Assembly (NCBI GenBank): GCA_050249535.1
Contig: JBFWQI010000026.1
Location: 1-64,000 of the forward strand
Direction of reading: 5' to 3'
Source of the DNA: JADJXM01 sp937967285
GTDB lineage: Bacteria > Acidobacteriota > Blastocatellia > RBC074
DNA: 64,000 nt
Shown here: positions 24,572 through 35,594 of the stretch, piece by piece
Layout: every line of letters begins with the position of its first letter
How positions within the stretch are numbered: the stretch's first letter is position 1
Made by a program: the position numbers and the translations under genes
Notes under the pieces: generated by a model
The model's database searches: none
What the model was told of the DNA's origin: nothing
What the model saw: the letters and a program-made list of their open reading frames with translations, nothing else

Positions 24572-25774
24572 TCAACGTCCTACAGGCCGCCTGAGGGGAT
24601 TCTCATACCAGATCAGACCGAGCTGACCCACCTCCTCGGTCGTGATGACGTCGAGATCTCCGTCGCCGTCCAGATCAACCAGCGGGCAGAGGTCGAATTT
24701 AGAGCCTTCCTGCCCGCTGATGTCCGACTCCCGCCACTGTTTCAAATCACCCGACAGCTTGTGAGTCATCCAGATCACGTGCGGTGACCTGGCCGCCTGT
24801 TCGGTGGTCAGCACGATGTCCGCCGTTCCGTCCAGATCGATGTCGCCGATCGAAACGGCCTTGCCTCCCCTGATCGGGGGAAACGGCAGATCGGTCAATC
24901 GCCATTCGCCGGCAAGTTTACGGTAGAGCATCAGTCTCCCCTCACGGGTCGGCACCAGAATATCCCGCCGTCCATCGCCGTCCAGATCCGCGTAATCGAG
25001 GAACATCACCTCATCCCGTCCGACGCTGCCGATCCGATGAACCGGCCAGGCAGTCGAAGGATCGGCCGGCCTCTCGAGCCATAAGACTCCACGCTTCTCC
25101 CCTTTCCGATCGGTCGCCAGAACATCGAGGTCGCCGTCGTCATCCATGTCCGCGGCGACCAGCGACATTATCCAGCCTGCATCGTAGAGCGGATGAAAGA
25201 CCCAGCCGGCGAGATCGCGGGGATCTGCGGGTGATTCGAGCCAGCCGATCCTCGCGCCTTCATCCTTGCCTCCGACAATCAGATCCGGGCCGTTGCGACC
25301 GTCAACCCGAATCGGCAGACTGAACATCCACCTCCGCCCGTCAACCGCCGGTATCCGTTGTGTCTCCCAGGAATTCGAATCGAGATACTTCGATTTATCG
25401 CGTGGCGCCCAGTGAACGAAAACTCCTCTGGTCGCGCCCTCCGCGCAACTGACGACATCGATCGCGCCGTCTCCGTCCAGATCAGCGAAGACCGCATCCT
25501 CAGGATCCCCGCCCCTTCCGACCGTCACCGAAGGCCATGCGGCCTTGCCAGGCCCCGGATTGAGATAGATCCTGATCAGCCCGCCCTCCTCCCAGGCCGT
25601 CGCGATGTCCGGACGCCCGTCCCCGTTGACGTCGGACATGCGCGCGCCGTCCGCGCCGATCGACGAAGCGTCGATCGCATGCCGGGCCCACGGTCGACCT
25701 TCATCGACTTCTCGAGTGGAGATAAAGATAACCGCCGTCAAAAGAATAAGATTTACCGATAGACTGTATTTCAT
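24572..25774 (-). CDS. Secreted VCBS/FG-GAP repeat protein
   Basis: 400 residues. A signal peptide (MKYSLSVNLILLTAVIFIS) is followed by a seven-bladed propeller of FG-GAP/VCBS repeats, each carrying a calcium loop of the DxDxDG type (DVNGDGRPDI, DLDGDGAIDV, DMDDDGDLDV, DLDGDGRRDI, DIDLDGTADI, DLDGDGDLDV). These are typical extracellular Ca-binding adhesion or carbohydrate-contact proteins. Start ATG 25774 is chosen at the signal peptide. Monocistronic, divergent from 25900-26400. Confidence 0.9.
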   Translation of the reverse strand: MKYSLSVNLILLTAVIFISTREVDEGRPWARHAIDASSIGADGARMSDVNGDGRPDIATAWEEGGLIRIYLNPGPGKAAWPSVTVGRGGDPEDAVFADLDGDGAIDVVSCAEGATRGVFVHWAPRDKSKYLDSNSWETQRIPAVDGRRWMFSLPIRVDGRNGPDLIVGGKDEGARIGWLESPADPRDLAGWVFHPLYDAGWIMSLVAADMDDDGDLDVLATDRKGEKRGVLWLERPADPSTAWPVHRIGSVGRDEVMFLDYADLDGDGRRDILVPTREGRLMLYRKLAGEWRLTDLPFPPIRGGKAVSIGDIDLDGTADIVLTTEQAARSPHVIWMTHKLSGDLKQWRESDISGQEGSKFDLCPLVDLDGDGDLDVITTEEVGQLGLIWYENPLRRPVGR

Positions 25775-25899
25775 ATCGAAGACCCGATAGCGCCCCGCCG
25801 GGGGCCATACTGGAATTGTCATCCACCGCAAAGTACAATCTGATGTGCGACGATATCAGTCAAATCCAGTATCCTTCAACAGGACAGGCGGAAATAAAC

Positions 25900-26389
25900 A
25901 TGAGCGAAATACACGACAAAACCATAGTAGAAAAGCAGGCCCGGCGGTCGATCATTCTGATAGCCGCAATCGCGCTGATCGTAGTGGCGGTTCTTGTTCT
26001 GATCGTCACGCGATCCAGGCCGCAGTACCAGCAGATGCTGCAGAACGTCTCGAGGGCGGGCTCAGCCGAATTCGACGGATACAGGGATAAGGTCGGGCTG
26101 GAGATCATCGAAAAGATCGAGCATCCCAACATGGTCGGGATGTCTCAGTACGAGGTCCAGGCGCGATTGACCAATAACGGCGACAGGACAATCACGGGCA
26201 TCGAGCTGGCTGGGAAAATTCAGGGACTGGATGATCAGATCATCAAGGAGAGCATCAGTCTGCCGATCCCCAGGCTGAGGAGCGAACCCCTCAAGCCCGG
26301 AGAATCGATGAAGGTTGCAGTCAAGATCGACCGCCCGGGAAACGTCTCGGACGCCGATGTGAAGGACCTGCTGATCGAACTGCGCGGTC

Positions 26390-26400
<11 letters not shown>
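25900..26400 (+). CDS. Single-pass membrane protein with an FxLYD-like domain
   Basis: 166 residues. A short cytoplasmic N-terminus and one transmembrane helix (about 20-42, IILIAAIALIVVAVLVLIV) are followed by a beta-rich extracytoplasmic domain with the pattern YEVQARLTNNGDRTITGIEL, resembling FxLYD/DUF3426-type folds. Function unknown. The start at 25900 is preceded by a weak ribosome-binding site. Its 3' end overlaps the convergent PBP gene by 11 bp. Confidence 0.75.
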
Positions 26401-27667
<1,267 letters not shown>

Positions 27668-28022
27668 TTTATGTCCCTTTCTTTGCCCGCTTTGCTTCAG
27701 TGACAACTTACCTTGCCGCCTCTTCGCGGGTTTATTTGTTTCGGCTTATCGGGATTACCAAGCCGGGGGCTGGCACACAACCCGAAGTCTAACAAAACTA
27801 TCCCCTGTCAACAATATATTAATGTCTTTGACCCATCCCACCTCCCCTCCTATTTTACCCCTCCAATATCTATCACACGCGCAAAGCCTCACTATATGTT
27901 ATCCTTAGGCGCAATTTTACTTTGTTTTACTGCGAATTTTTAGAACATATTAATTGTAGAGCATCACTCCGTCCTGGACGACGGGCGTCAGGAAGCACCC
28001 TTTCTGCGGCGAATTAAGAGCG
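27668..28022. other. AT-rich intergenic region between divergent genes
   Basis: 355 bp separating the PBP gene and cdaA, AT-rich from about 27780 to 27955, presumably holding both promoters. I see no gene, strong hairpin or riboswitch; in particular no c-di-AMP (ydaO-type) element upstream of cdaA. Confidence 0.6.
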
Positions 28023-28940
28023 ATGAGCGAGTTGTGGATCCAACTGGAATCTATTCGATCGGGCTTCGAGCTCAGGAATCTGGTCGACATAGTGATCGTG
28101 TCCGTCCTCATCTACGAGGTATTGAGGCTGGTGCGCGGCACGAGAGCGGTTCAGATGGCGGTTGGACTGCTTCTGGTGGGTTTTCTCTACGAGATCTCGG
28201 GCTGGTTCCAGTTGACCACGGTCCAATGGGTGCTTAGGAATGCCATCGTTTACGCAGGGTTTGCCGTGATAGTGCTGTTCCAGCATGAGATTCGTGCGGC
28301 GCTGACGCATCTCGGAAACAACATCCGTATACCGTTTATGCAGCGAAAGCTGAACGCCAATCCGTTCGGGCAGGAATGGTATGACGAGATCGTTCTGGCC
28401 GCGACATCGCTCGCCTCGGAGAAGACAGGGGCGCTGATTGTCTTCGAGCGGGACGTCGGATTGAAGACCTACGTCGAGAGCGGTATCCGGCTCGATTCCA
28501 GAGTCAACTACGATCTGTTGATCACGATCTTCAACACGCACACGCCGCTTCACGACGGCGCGGTCATCATCAGCAACAACAGAGTGGCGGCGGCCTGCTG
28601 CTTTCTGCCGCTGACGCAGAACCCCAAGATTTCGCGCGATCTGGGGACGCGGCACAGGGCGGCGATCGGCATCACTGAGGATACCGACGCATTTTCAGTG
28701 ATCATCTCGGAAGAGACCGGAGTGATCTCCTTCGCCAAGGACGGAGAGATCAAACGAAATCTCGACGGACCGGGACTGAGAGCGCTCATCCAGAAGGAGA
28801 TGGAACCGTGGCGGAGCGATCGCGAGAATGCCGAGATCGAAGCTGAGGAAAGGAAGAGCGAGCGGGAGATCGACGAACTGGTGGCGACGCGTAAAGCCGG
28901 CCATCAGAGCAAGGGTATCCAGGAGAGCCCATCAGCCTGA
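28023..28940 (+). CDS. cdaA: Diadenylate cyclase CdaA
   Basis: 305 residues. Three N-terminal membrane helices (about 18-80) are followed by a DAC domain making cyclic di-AMP from two ATP. The catalytic motifs LHDGAVII (DGA, about 177-181) and GTRHRAAIG (RHR, about 209-212) are intact. A C-terminal charged, coiled-coil-like tail (RENAEIEAEERKSEREIDEL) is longer than in Firmicutes. It is followed by cdaR (15 bp) and glmM, the conserved cdaA-cdaR-glmM order in which both partners modulate cyclase activity. Confidence 0.95.
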   Translation: MSELWIQLESIRSGFELRNLVDIVIVSVLIYEVLRLVRGTRAVQMAVGLLLVGFLYEISGWFQLTTVQWVLRNAIVYAGFAVIVLFQHEIRAALTHLGNNIRIPFMQRKLNANPFGQEWYDEIVLAATSLASEKTGALIVFERDVGLKTYVESGIRLDSRVNYDLLITIFNTHTPLHDGAVIISNNRVAAACCFLPLTQNPKISRDLGTRHRAAIGITEDTDAFSVIISEETGVISFAKDGEIKRNLDGPGLRALIQKEMEPWRSDRENAEIEAEERKSEREIDELVATRKAGHQSKGIQESPSA

Positions 28941-28955
28941 CAGGACTTGTAGTCA

Positions 28956-29906
28956 ATGTTCAAAACGCAGAAGCGCCTGATCCAGCGCCTGAAACGGATC
29001 CATATTGAAAATAAGGGGCTCAAGTTACTGGCGTTTCTGCTGGCGATAATACTTTTCGTGGTTTCAAAACAGCCGATCAGCGATGTGCGTCTGACCGGCA
29101 TACCGATCGAATTCCGCGGGCCTGGCAACACCATGGATGTTTCGGTGGAGAGCCAGCAACTGATCAGCGTCAGATTGCGCGGACCGCGCGACATCGTGCG
29201 GAGCCTGACTCCGAATCAGCTCGCCGTGGTCGCCAACCTCAACAGCAGGGATCCGGGCGAACGTACCATTCAGTTTCGTCCCGATGACGTGCTTCGCCCG
29301 GACAATATCCAGGTTCTACAGATCGAACCCGCCAGCATCAGAATAAGAATCGACCAGCTTGTCGGACGTATCGTTCCGATCAAGCCCGGTTTCGTTGATA
29401 AGCCCCCGGAGGGTTACGAGGTATACAGCTGGTCGATATCGCCTTCGGAGATCGAGATCGAAGGGCCTCAACAGCAGATCAGGGAGATTCTCAATCTGAC
29501 CACAGAAGCCATACGGCTCAGGGACAGAACTTCTGAGTTCATCAGCCAGGTCGATGTCCAGCCGCTTCAACAGACGATACGCGTCAAGACTCCGGGTCCG
29601 ATTACGGTCAAGGTCGAGGTTGGCGAAACCAGAATCAGCAGGACGCTGCATGGGGTGAAGGTTAAATGGGAAGATATTCCGCAGGGTTATCGACTCCTGA
29701 CAAAGACAGTCAGCATAGTAATCAAAGGCCCGGCATCGATTGTCAGGCAGATCGAAGCCGATCAGATAACAGCGCGGATCAAAACCGCCAGGCCGCCCGG
29801 GGTTGCGGGAAGCATTGTACCGGACATCGACCTGCCGGAATTCCTCGATAACCGGATCAAGGTCGTAAGCGTCACACCTTCCGAGGTCAGATACAAAAAT
29901 CGCTGA
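28956..29906 (+). CDS. cdaR: CdaR/YbbR-domain regulator of the cyclase
   Basis: 316 residues. One N-terminal membrane helix (about 22-42, GLKLLAFLLAIILFVVSK) is followed by three to four extracytoplasmic YbbR repeats (each ending in patterns such as PxxVxVxGP: ISVRLRGPRDIV, EIEIEGPQQQI, VSIVIKGPASIV). In Firmicutes CdaR binds CdaA in the membrane and regulates it. Position between cdaA and glmM supports the same role. No signal for other functions. Confidence 0.9.
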   Translation: MFKTQKRLIQRLKRIHIENKGLKLLAFLLAIILFVVSKQPISDVRLTGIPIEFRGPGNTMDVSVESQQLISVRLRGPRDIVRSLTPNQLAVVANLNSRDPGERTIQFRPDDVLRPDNIQVLQIEPASIRIRIDQLVGRIVPIKPGFVDKPPEGYEVYSWSISPSEIEIEGPQQQIREILNLTTEAIRLRDRTSEFISQVDVQPLQQTIRVKTPGPITVKVEVGETRISRTLHGVKVKWEDIPQGYRLLTKTVSIVIKGPASIVRQIEADQITARIKTARPPGVAGSIVPDIDLPEFLDNRIKVVSVTPSEVRYKNR

Positions 29907-29944
29907 TCAGAAAATTAACTGAAACAATCAAAATATCAGGGCAT

Positions 29945-31297
29945 ATGGGAAAATTGTTCGGCACGGACGGGATAAGAGGCCCGGCTGGTGAATATCCGTT
30001 GAATTCAGAGACGATCGAACGGATCGGCTATCTGCTGGCGAAGGAACTTTCCAGGCGATTGGGCCGGGTCCCGAAGATCGTCACCGGCCGCGACACCAGG
30101 GTATCGGGTGAGTGGATCGAAGCGGCAGCGCACAGGGGGATTTCGGCTGCTGACGGGTCGATCACTTCGGCAGGCATTATCACGACGCCAGGCGTGGCTT
30201 TCGTCACGCGGGAACTCGGCGCCGATGCGGGTGTCGTCATATCGGCATCTCACAATCCATTCATCGACAACGGCATCAAGATCTTCGCGCCCGACGGCCG
30301 GAAACTGGACGAAGGGATGGAGGATCGCATCGAATCCATGCTGCTTGGTGAGAAGGTCGATTATCCAGATTTCACCGAGGTGGAAGTCAGGTCCGATCCC
30401 GCGCTCAGGGAGAGATACATCGAATATCTGGTCGATGAGGTCGGCACGGGCCTCGAAATGGGCGGAATGAAGATGGTTCTGGACTGCGCCAACGGCGCCG
30501 CTTCCGGATACGCGCCACAGGTCTTCGAACGTCTCGGGTGCCGGTGCACAATCATCAATGCCGCTCCGGACGGAAAGAACATCAACCTCGATTGCGGCTC
30601 GCTCCACCCAGAAAAACTGCAGATGGTTGTCAGTGAAAACAGAGCGGTGGCCGGGTTCGCGTTCGATGGAGATGCCGACAGACTGATGATGATCGGTCCC
30701 GATGAGAGGCTGATCGACGGGGACCAGATCCTCTACATCATGGCCGGCTATCTGAAAATGAAGAAGACGCTCGCAGGCGACAGAGTGGTCGCCACAGTGA
30801 TGAGCAATCTGGGTCTCGAGAAGGGACTGGCGGAATTGGGAATCGATCTCTACCGCGCCTCTGTCGGCGATAAATATGTCCTCGACGAATTGTTGAAGGG
30901 TGGCGGCAGCCTCGGCGGCGAGCAGTCGGGCCACATCATCTTTCCGGAGATCAGCCTGGCCGGGGACGGAATGATCACGGCCATTGAAATACTGCGGGTC
31001 ATGCGGGAGACGGGCAGATCGCTCGATCAGCTACTCGAGGGATTCACTTCATATCCCCAGGTAATCATCAACGTCAGAGTCGCCGCCAAGCCGCCGATCG
31101 AATCTCTCCCGCAGGTCGCTTCGGTCATCAGACAGGTCGAGGATGACCTGGATGGTCAGGGGAGAGTACTCGTCCGTTACTCCGGAACGGAGAACAAGGC
31201 CCGTGTGATGATCGAGGGCCGCGACGGAGAATCGGTGCAAAGATTCGCCGAGCTGATCGCGGATTCCATCCGCGCAGAGATCGGATCGAGGGAATGA
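29945..31297 (+). CDS. glmM: Phosphoglucosamine mutase
   Basis: 450-residue enzyme interconverting glucosamine-6-P and glucosamine-1-P for UDP-GlcNAc synthesis. It shows LFGTDGIRGPA at the N-terminus, the phosphoserine loop ISASHNPFIDNG (Ser about 101), the Mg site DGDADR, the sugar loop GGEQSGHII and the C-terminal phosphate-binding RYSGTENKARVM. Full length. Third gene of the cdaA-cdaR-glmM operon, linking c-di-AMP with cell-wall precursor supply. Converges with a VOC gene. Confidence 0.96.
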   Translation: MGKLFGTDGIRGPAGEYPLNSETIERIGYLLAKELSRRLGRVPKIVTGRDTRVSGEWIEAAAHRGISAADGSITSAGIITTPGVAFVTRELGADAGVVISASHNPFIDNGIKIFAPDGRKLDEGMEDRIESMLLGEKVDYPDFTEVEVRSDPALRERYIEYLVDEVGTGLEMGGMKMVLDCANGAASGYAPQVFERLGCRCTIINAAPDGKNINLDCGSLHPEKLQMVVSENRAVAGFAFDGDADRLMMIGPDERLIDGDQILYIMAGYLKMKKTLAGDRVVATVMSNLGLEKGLAELGIDLYRASVGDKYVLDELLKGGGSLGGEQSGHIIFPEISLAGDGMITAIEILRVMRETGRSLDQLLEGFTSYPQVIINVRVAAKPPIESLPQVASVIRQVEDDLDGQGRVLVRYSGTENKARVMIEGRDGESVQRFAELIADSIRAEIGSRE

Positions 31298-31313
31298 GCC
31301 GGACGGACGCGAC

Positions 31314-31712
31314 TTACCCGGCAGCCGGGCCGATCAGTGCGGCTGATGCACCGGCAGGATCCTGAATAACGCAATAACGCCATTTATCGCCGTAATTTTT
31401 CGGACCGAAGACGACCTTACCGCCGCCGGCGAGGCAATTACTGATGCTTCGATCGATATCCTCGACCGTGATATAGATCAGCCATTGCGGAGGCATACCG
31501 GAGTTGGGTCCGCGGGCGTGACAGATTCCCGCCACTCCCTGATCGATCCCGGGAGCCTTCATCACATAATCGCTGTAATCGCCCATTCCGATATTCTCAG
31601 GCGTCCATCCCGTGACAGAGGAGTAAAAATCACGAAGCCCGTCCGCATCGTCGACCGTCAGGTCGATCCAGCCGATGGTTCCGGGTTTATTCGTATACAT
31701 ATCGCTGCTCAT
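31314..31712 (-). CDS. VOC-family protein (glyoxalase/bleomycin-resistance fold)
   Basis: 132 residues with a single VOC unit: GTIGWIDLTVDDADGLRDFY at the N-terminus, the second half VEDIDRSISNCLAGGGKVV, and the terminal CVIQDPAGASAALI. Homologues are annotated as putative hydroxyphenylpyruvate- or glyoxalase-like dioxygenase-fold proteins with no confirmed substrate. Last of a three-gene minus-strand set VOC-SRPBCC-VOC with close spacing. Start ATG 31712, inside a longer frame, is the position that begins the domain. Confidence 0.85.
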   Translation of the reverse strand: MSSDMYTNKPGTIGWIDLTVDDADGLRDFYSSVTGWTPENIGMGDYSDYVMKAPGIDQGVAGICHARGPNSGMPPQWLIYITVEDIDRSISNCLAGGGKVVFGPKNYGDKWRYCVIQDPAGASAALIGPAAG

Positions 31713-31735
31713 CTTTTCTGCCTTTCGATTTCGAT

Positions 31736-32272
31736 TCAACCGCGAATCGCAGAGGGTTCGCCGAAATGCTCGGCGAGAGCCTTGAGATAGGTCTCGATGG
31801 TCGATTCATGACCGATAATGAATCGGGATAGAAAACGGAAGACGGGGTTCCTGACGGTCCCCCGTTCGGTCAGCGTGAGCTGGCAGCCGCCGTTGGTGGC
31901 GGGCGTTATCACGTAATCCCACTCGCCACCAAATGCGAGGCCGTCATCGGCGATCCGTCTGACAAGTCGTCGCTGCGGATCCTCGAGGACAGTCTCGAGC
32001 GGGATGACAGAGTTTCTGCCGTATGTCTCTTCCCAGACCTCGTGACCATTCCGGTCGGGCAGCCTCCTGACGGCGGTCAGATCGGGGTGCCATGAGCCCA
32101 TCGTCTCGAAATCCCTGATAACTTTCCAGACCTCGGGCGGTTGACGACGGAGCTGGAGTGTCCTGCTGACGACATGATCCGCCGGCAGCATAAGGCCGAT
32201 CAGAGTCACAAGCAGAACGATTCCCGCCAGCACGCCGAGGGTGACCAGCATCAATGTCATCGGTTTCCTCAC
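31736..32272 (-). CDS. SRPBCC-family (START-like) protein with membrane anchor
   Basis: 178 residues from GTG 32272 (preceded by GGGAGA) or 174 from ATG 32260 (preceded by GAGGAAA). One N-terminal membrane helix (about 6-30) precedes a polyketide-cyclase/SRPBCC fold: LQLRRQPPEVWKVIRDFETMGSWHPDL, YVITPATNGGCQLTLTERG and FRFLSRFI, the usual layout of a lipid- or hydrophobic-ligand-binding helix-grip domain. Middle gene of the VOC-SRPBCC-VOC set. Confidence 0.85.
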   Translation of the reverse strand: MRKPMTLMLVTLGVLAGIVLLVTLIGLMLPADHVVSRTLQLRRQPPEVWKVIRDFETMGSWHPDLTAVRRLPDRNGHEVWEETYGRNSVIPLETVLEDPQRRLVRRIADDGLAFGGEWDYVITPATNGGCQLTLTERGTVRNPVFRFLSRFIIGHESTIETYLKALAEHFGEPSAIRG

Positions 32273-32292
32273 GGATTCTCCCGGATAAAGAT

Positions 32293-33087
32293 TTACATCG
32301 GCATCAGTCGGATGATCGAGAAGACCGCTCCCGATGGATCCTGAATGACTGAAAATCTTCCGACATTCGGAATATCAGAGGGAGGAAAGATTATTTTGCC
32401 GCCGAGCGTTTCGGCCTTTGCCGCCGTGGCGTCGCAGTCATCGACTGCGAAGTAGACGCTCCAGTTCGGCGGAACGTTCCCCCACTCCTCCCTGATCTGC
32501 ATCATTCCGCCGCGCGTCCGGTGTTCGGCCGGATCTCCGGCATAAAACTCTACATAGGTGTCAATGCCGCTGCCTTTCGTCTCGGAGGACCATCCGAAGA
32601 CGGTGGCATAAAATTTCTCTGCGGTGGCCAGGTCGTGTGTCTGAAGCTCCTGCCAGCAGAGCGTATTGGACTCGTTGATGCGTTTGACGCCGATGGTGTT
32701 TCGCGGTTGCCAGCATGAGAACATGGCGCCCGTGGGATCGACGGCCGCGAACATCCTGCCCTCTTCCATGACATCGAAAGGATCCATCACAAGAGTGCCG
32801 CCGGCGGCCTTGACCGCCTCGGCCGTCCGGTCTGCATCGTCAGTTGCGATGTAGAGCATCCAGTTGGACGGTATGCCGCTCTCGAGCTGCTCTTTCTGAA
32901 GCTGATAGAGCGCGGCCACGTCAGATCCGTCGATATTGAATATGGTGTAAACGGTGTCAGGCCCGACAGGGGTATCGGAGCTCTGCCAGCCGAAGAGGTT
33001 GCTGTAGAACCTGCGGGCGCCTTCCTGATCCGCTGAACCGAGTTCGATCCAGCAGAAGGAACCGGGTTCATGTTTAGATATCTCCAT
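32293..33087 (-). CDS. VOC-family protein with two VOC domains
   Basis: 264 residues made of two tandem VOC modules (about 8-127 and 140-262). Each starts with a FCWIELGSAD- or LCWQELQTHD-type strand and ends with the DPTGAMF or DPSGAVF turn. Two modules are needed to complete the active site seen in glyoxalases and extradiol dioxygenases. The related single-domain VOC protein at 31314-31712 is probably its partner or paralogue. First gene of the set; substrate unknown. Confidence 0.87.
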   Translation of the reverse strand: MEISKHEPGSFCWIELGSADQEGARRFYSNLFGWQSSDTPVGPDTVYTIFNIDGSDVAALYQLQKEQLESGIPSNWMLYIATDDADRTAEAVKAAGGTLVMDPFDVMEEGRMFAAVDPTGAMFSCWQPRNTIGVKRINESNTLCWQELQTHDLATAEKFYATVFGWSSETKGSGIDTYVEFYAGDPAEHRTRGGMMQIREEWGNVPPNWSVYFAVDDCDATAAKAETLGGKIIFPPSDIPNVGRFSVIQDPSGAVFSIIRLMPM

Positions 33088-33140
33088 TTCAGAACTCCTT
33101 CTGTTTCAATTTGGCAATTTAAGTCAATCAGAATGGTCGA

Positions 33141-33413
33141 CTATTGACGATGATTACGCAGCAGCTCGACGATTTGTTCGATCACAGATGTGGGAATTTC
33201 AGTGATCGACAGATCCGATGTACCGAGGATGATCTTGACCATTCCGTCGGCATGTTTTTCGATCCGGATCGCGCTGTCGAAGATCTCAGGCGCGGACGAA
33301 ACGTGCTGTATCCGTCTGGCGTCCGCTATGATCTCGAAGACGGCAAAAGGGTTAGCTCCGGCCGTATCTGCGAAACCGCTCGCCGATGATCGAGATGATC
33401 GTTTGATTGTCAT
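33141..33413 (-). CDS. Small hypothetical protein overlapping the preceding gene
   Basis: 90 residues from ATG 33413, overlapping the end of the 33352-33867 gene by 62 bp in another frame. The portion beyond the overlap (NPFAVFEIIADARRIQHVSS, SAIRIEKHADGMVKIILG) reads like an ordered alpha/beta protein. The true start may be a non-ATG codon nearer 33352, or the two frames may be one gene split by a frameshift. It would be last in the cassette 35062 to 33141. No domain recognised. Confidence 0.5.
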   Translation of the reverse strand: MTIKRSSRSSASGFADTAGANPFAVFEIIADARRIQHVSSAPEIFDSAIRIEKHADGMVKIILGTSDLSITEIPTSVIEQIVELLRNHRQ

Positions 33414-33863
33414 AACCTTTGAGCACCTCCCATGCCTCGCGGGTGAGCGAGCCGACGTACCGTTCCTTTCTGATTCTCGTACCGGACGAAGCGTCCTTCT
33501 CGTTCCAGTACCTCCAGAGGGTCCAGCCGTCCCCTGCATCCCGCCATTCACAGCCCCACGGCGTCGGAGGGCGATCAGGCAATCCGTCCCTTCCCGGTCT
33601 CTCCTTCTTGAGCCGCAACCTGTTGCCGGATCCATTCCCAGCCGGAGCAGTACGAACGCGACCGGTTCCGGAAACGATCTGCCTGCCTGTCGTCGCATCC
33701 CGGAGAAGTTCGTGTTCGACCGGTTCTGAGGAGATCATTGCAGATCTCTTTCCGCGCTCCGGGAAGAGCAGAAATCGGGCGGACGTTACAGGGGCTGGGG
33801 CATCCTGCGTCGTTGACCCCCCTGCATCGGCCGCTTCCGGATTCGAATCCGGAGCGACCGCGT

Positions 33864-33867
<4 letters not shown>
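33352..33867 (-). CDS. Hypothetical protein with W-rich, basic C-terminal motif
   Basis: 171 residues. The N-terminal half is low-complexity. The C-terminal half contains CEWRDAGDGWTLWRYW followed by RIRKERYVGSLTREAWEVLK, a Trp/Tyr-basic pattern seen in small proteins of mobile or plasmid-like accessory regions that may contact nucleic acid. Its start (33867) overlaps the stop of the membrane-protein gene at 33864 by 4 bp, so translation is coupled. No catalytic motif. Confidence 0.7.
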
Positions 33868-34573
<706 letters not shown>

Positions 34574-34589
<16 letters not shown>

Positions 34590-35062
34590 TCCCGCGTATC
34601 GCGATCCAGATCGACACCCCAGATCTTGAGCCCGGCCCCGCCGGGATGCTGTTCGGCACGGCCGTTTTCAGCAGCCAGCGTCTCGAGCATCAGATCGAAA
34701 TTCTGCTTGTCCGCCTGCGGAACATTGTGGCCAGGCGTCAGCTCACAGGCCGACAGTGCCGCGGATTCCCCGTTCAGCTTCTCCAATGCGCAGTTGAGCT
34801 GCCCACGGTCGATGCCTCTGAAGACCCTGTGCAGCGTCGCCAGGCTCGGCCCCCTGCGGCGCCTGATCCCGATCTGGTCGAGCCACCTCCGCCCCTCGCT
34901 GCGCGTCCAGTCGATCACCTCCTTTTCGCTCTGGGCGCCGTTCATCATGGCCAGTCCGGTCAGCATCAGTATCGCTTCCAGACTGTACCTCCGGCCGCGC
35001 GGATGCCTGAAATCGCTGACCGTCGAAAATACCTGCTGCATTCGATATACATCTCTCGACAT
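34574..35062 (-). CDS. Stand-alone ISAs1-type transposase-associated domain
   Basis: 162 residues from ATG 35062, which has a near-perfect AGGAGG 4 bases upstream. Residues about 8-95 match the N-terminal DDE_Tnp_1-associated domain of ISAs1 transposases: FSTVSDFRHPRGRRYSLEAIL, GAQSEKEVIDWTRSEG and PSLATLHRVFRGID. The DDE catalytic domain, expected to follow for another 200 or more residues, is absent and is replaced by a short unrelated C-terminus. A good ribosome-binding site and coupled downstream genes argue for a retained, possibly domesticated DNA-binding protein rather than random debris. Confidence 0.75.
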
Positions 35063-35594
35063 GTTTCCTCCTCTTGCTTGATTCCTTTTTTTTCGGCGCT
35101 CAGCGATCGGCCGACCGGCCCCCGCTTCTTCACCTTCGTTGCGGTCACTCGAGACACCTCTCCCCGCCGGACGAATTCGGCCTCGGCCGATCTCCGGTAC
35201 GGGTCCCCTCGAGATTTTGTGCGGACACACTGGCGCGACACGGTTGTGCGCGCCGCTTTGATGGTACCTCGCCGGCCGCGGAAGCTCCGTTTTCGGGAAG
35301 CTCCCGCCGCCGGCAAGCTGAATGTTTGCCCCCCACCAGAAACGGCAGGACTCTCACTTTCAAGTGAGGGCGCTTGTCTCACCCATCCCGGCGCGGGCAG
35401 CCGTCGGATGGGTGGGACGCCCTGGCTGAGTTTGGTTCAAGTGGTGCAGGCGAGCTTGTTAAATCTCTTATTCTCTCTTCTTCCGGTTGCGCCCTTCACC
35501 CTTGTGCGCGCCATCGTTTCATCAATGAAACACCGGAGTGTAAAATAAAGGCTGTCCGCTGAGGCCGGCGCGAGCCGGCGGCGCACAGCTCGAA
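35063..35594. other. Gene-free GC-rich interval with a long hairpin
   Basis: About 530 bp without a credible gene. It contains an 18-bp stem: AGGGCG (35367-35372) with CGCCCT (35418-35423) and TCTCACCCATCC (35377-35388) with GGATGGGTGGGA (35406-35417, one G-T pair). A perfect CTCACTTtcaAGTGAG-type palindrome lies just before it. Near lexA, GCCGGC-GCGA-GCCGGC (35564-35579) may be the lexA terminator. Confidence 0.6.
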
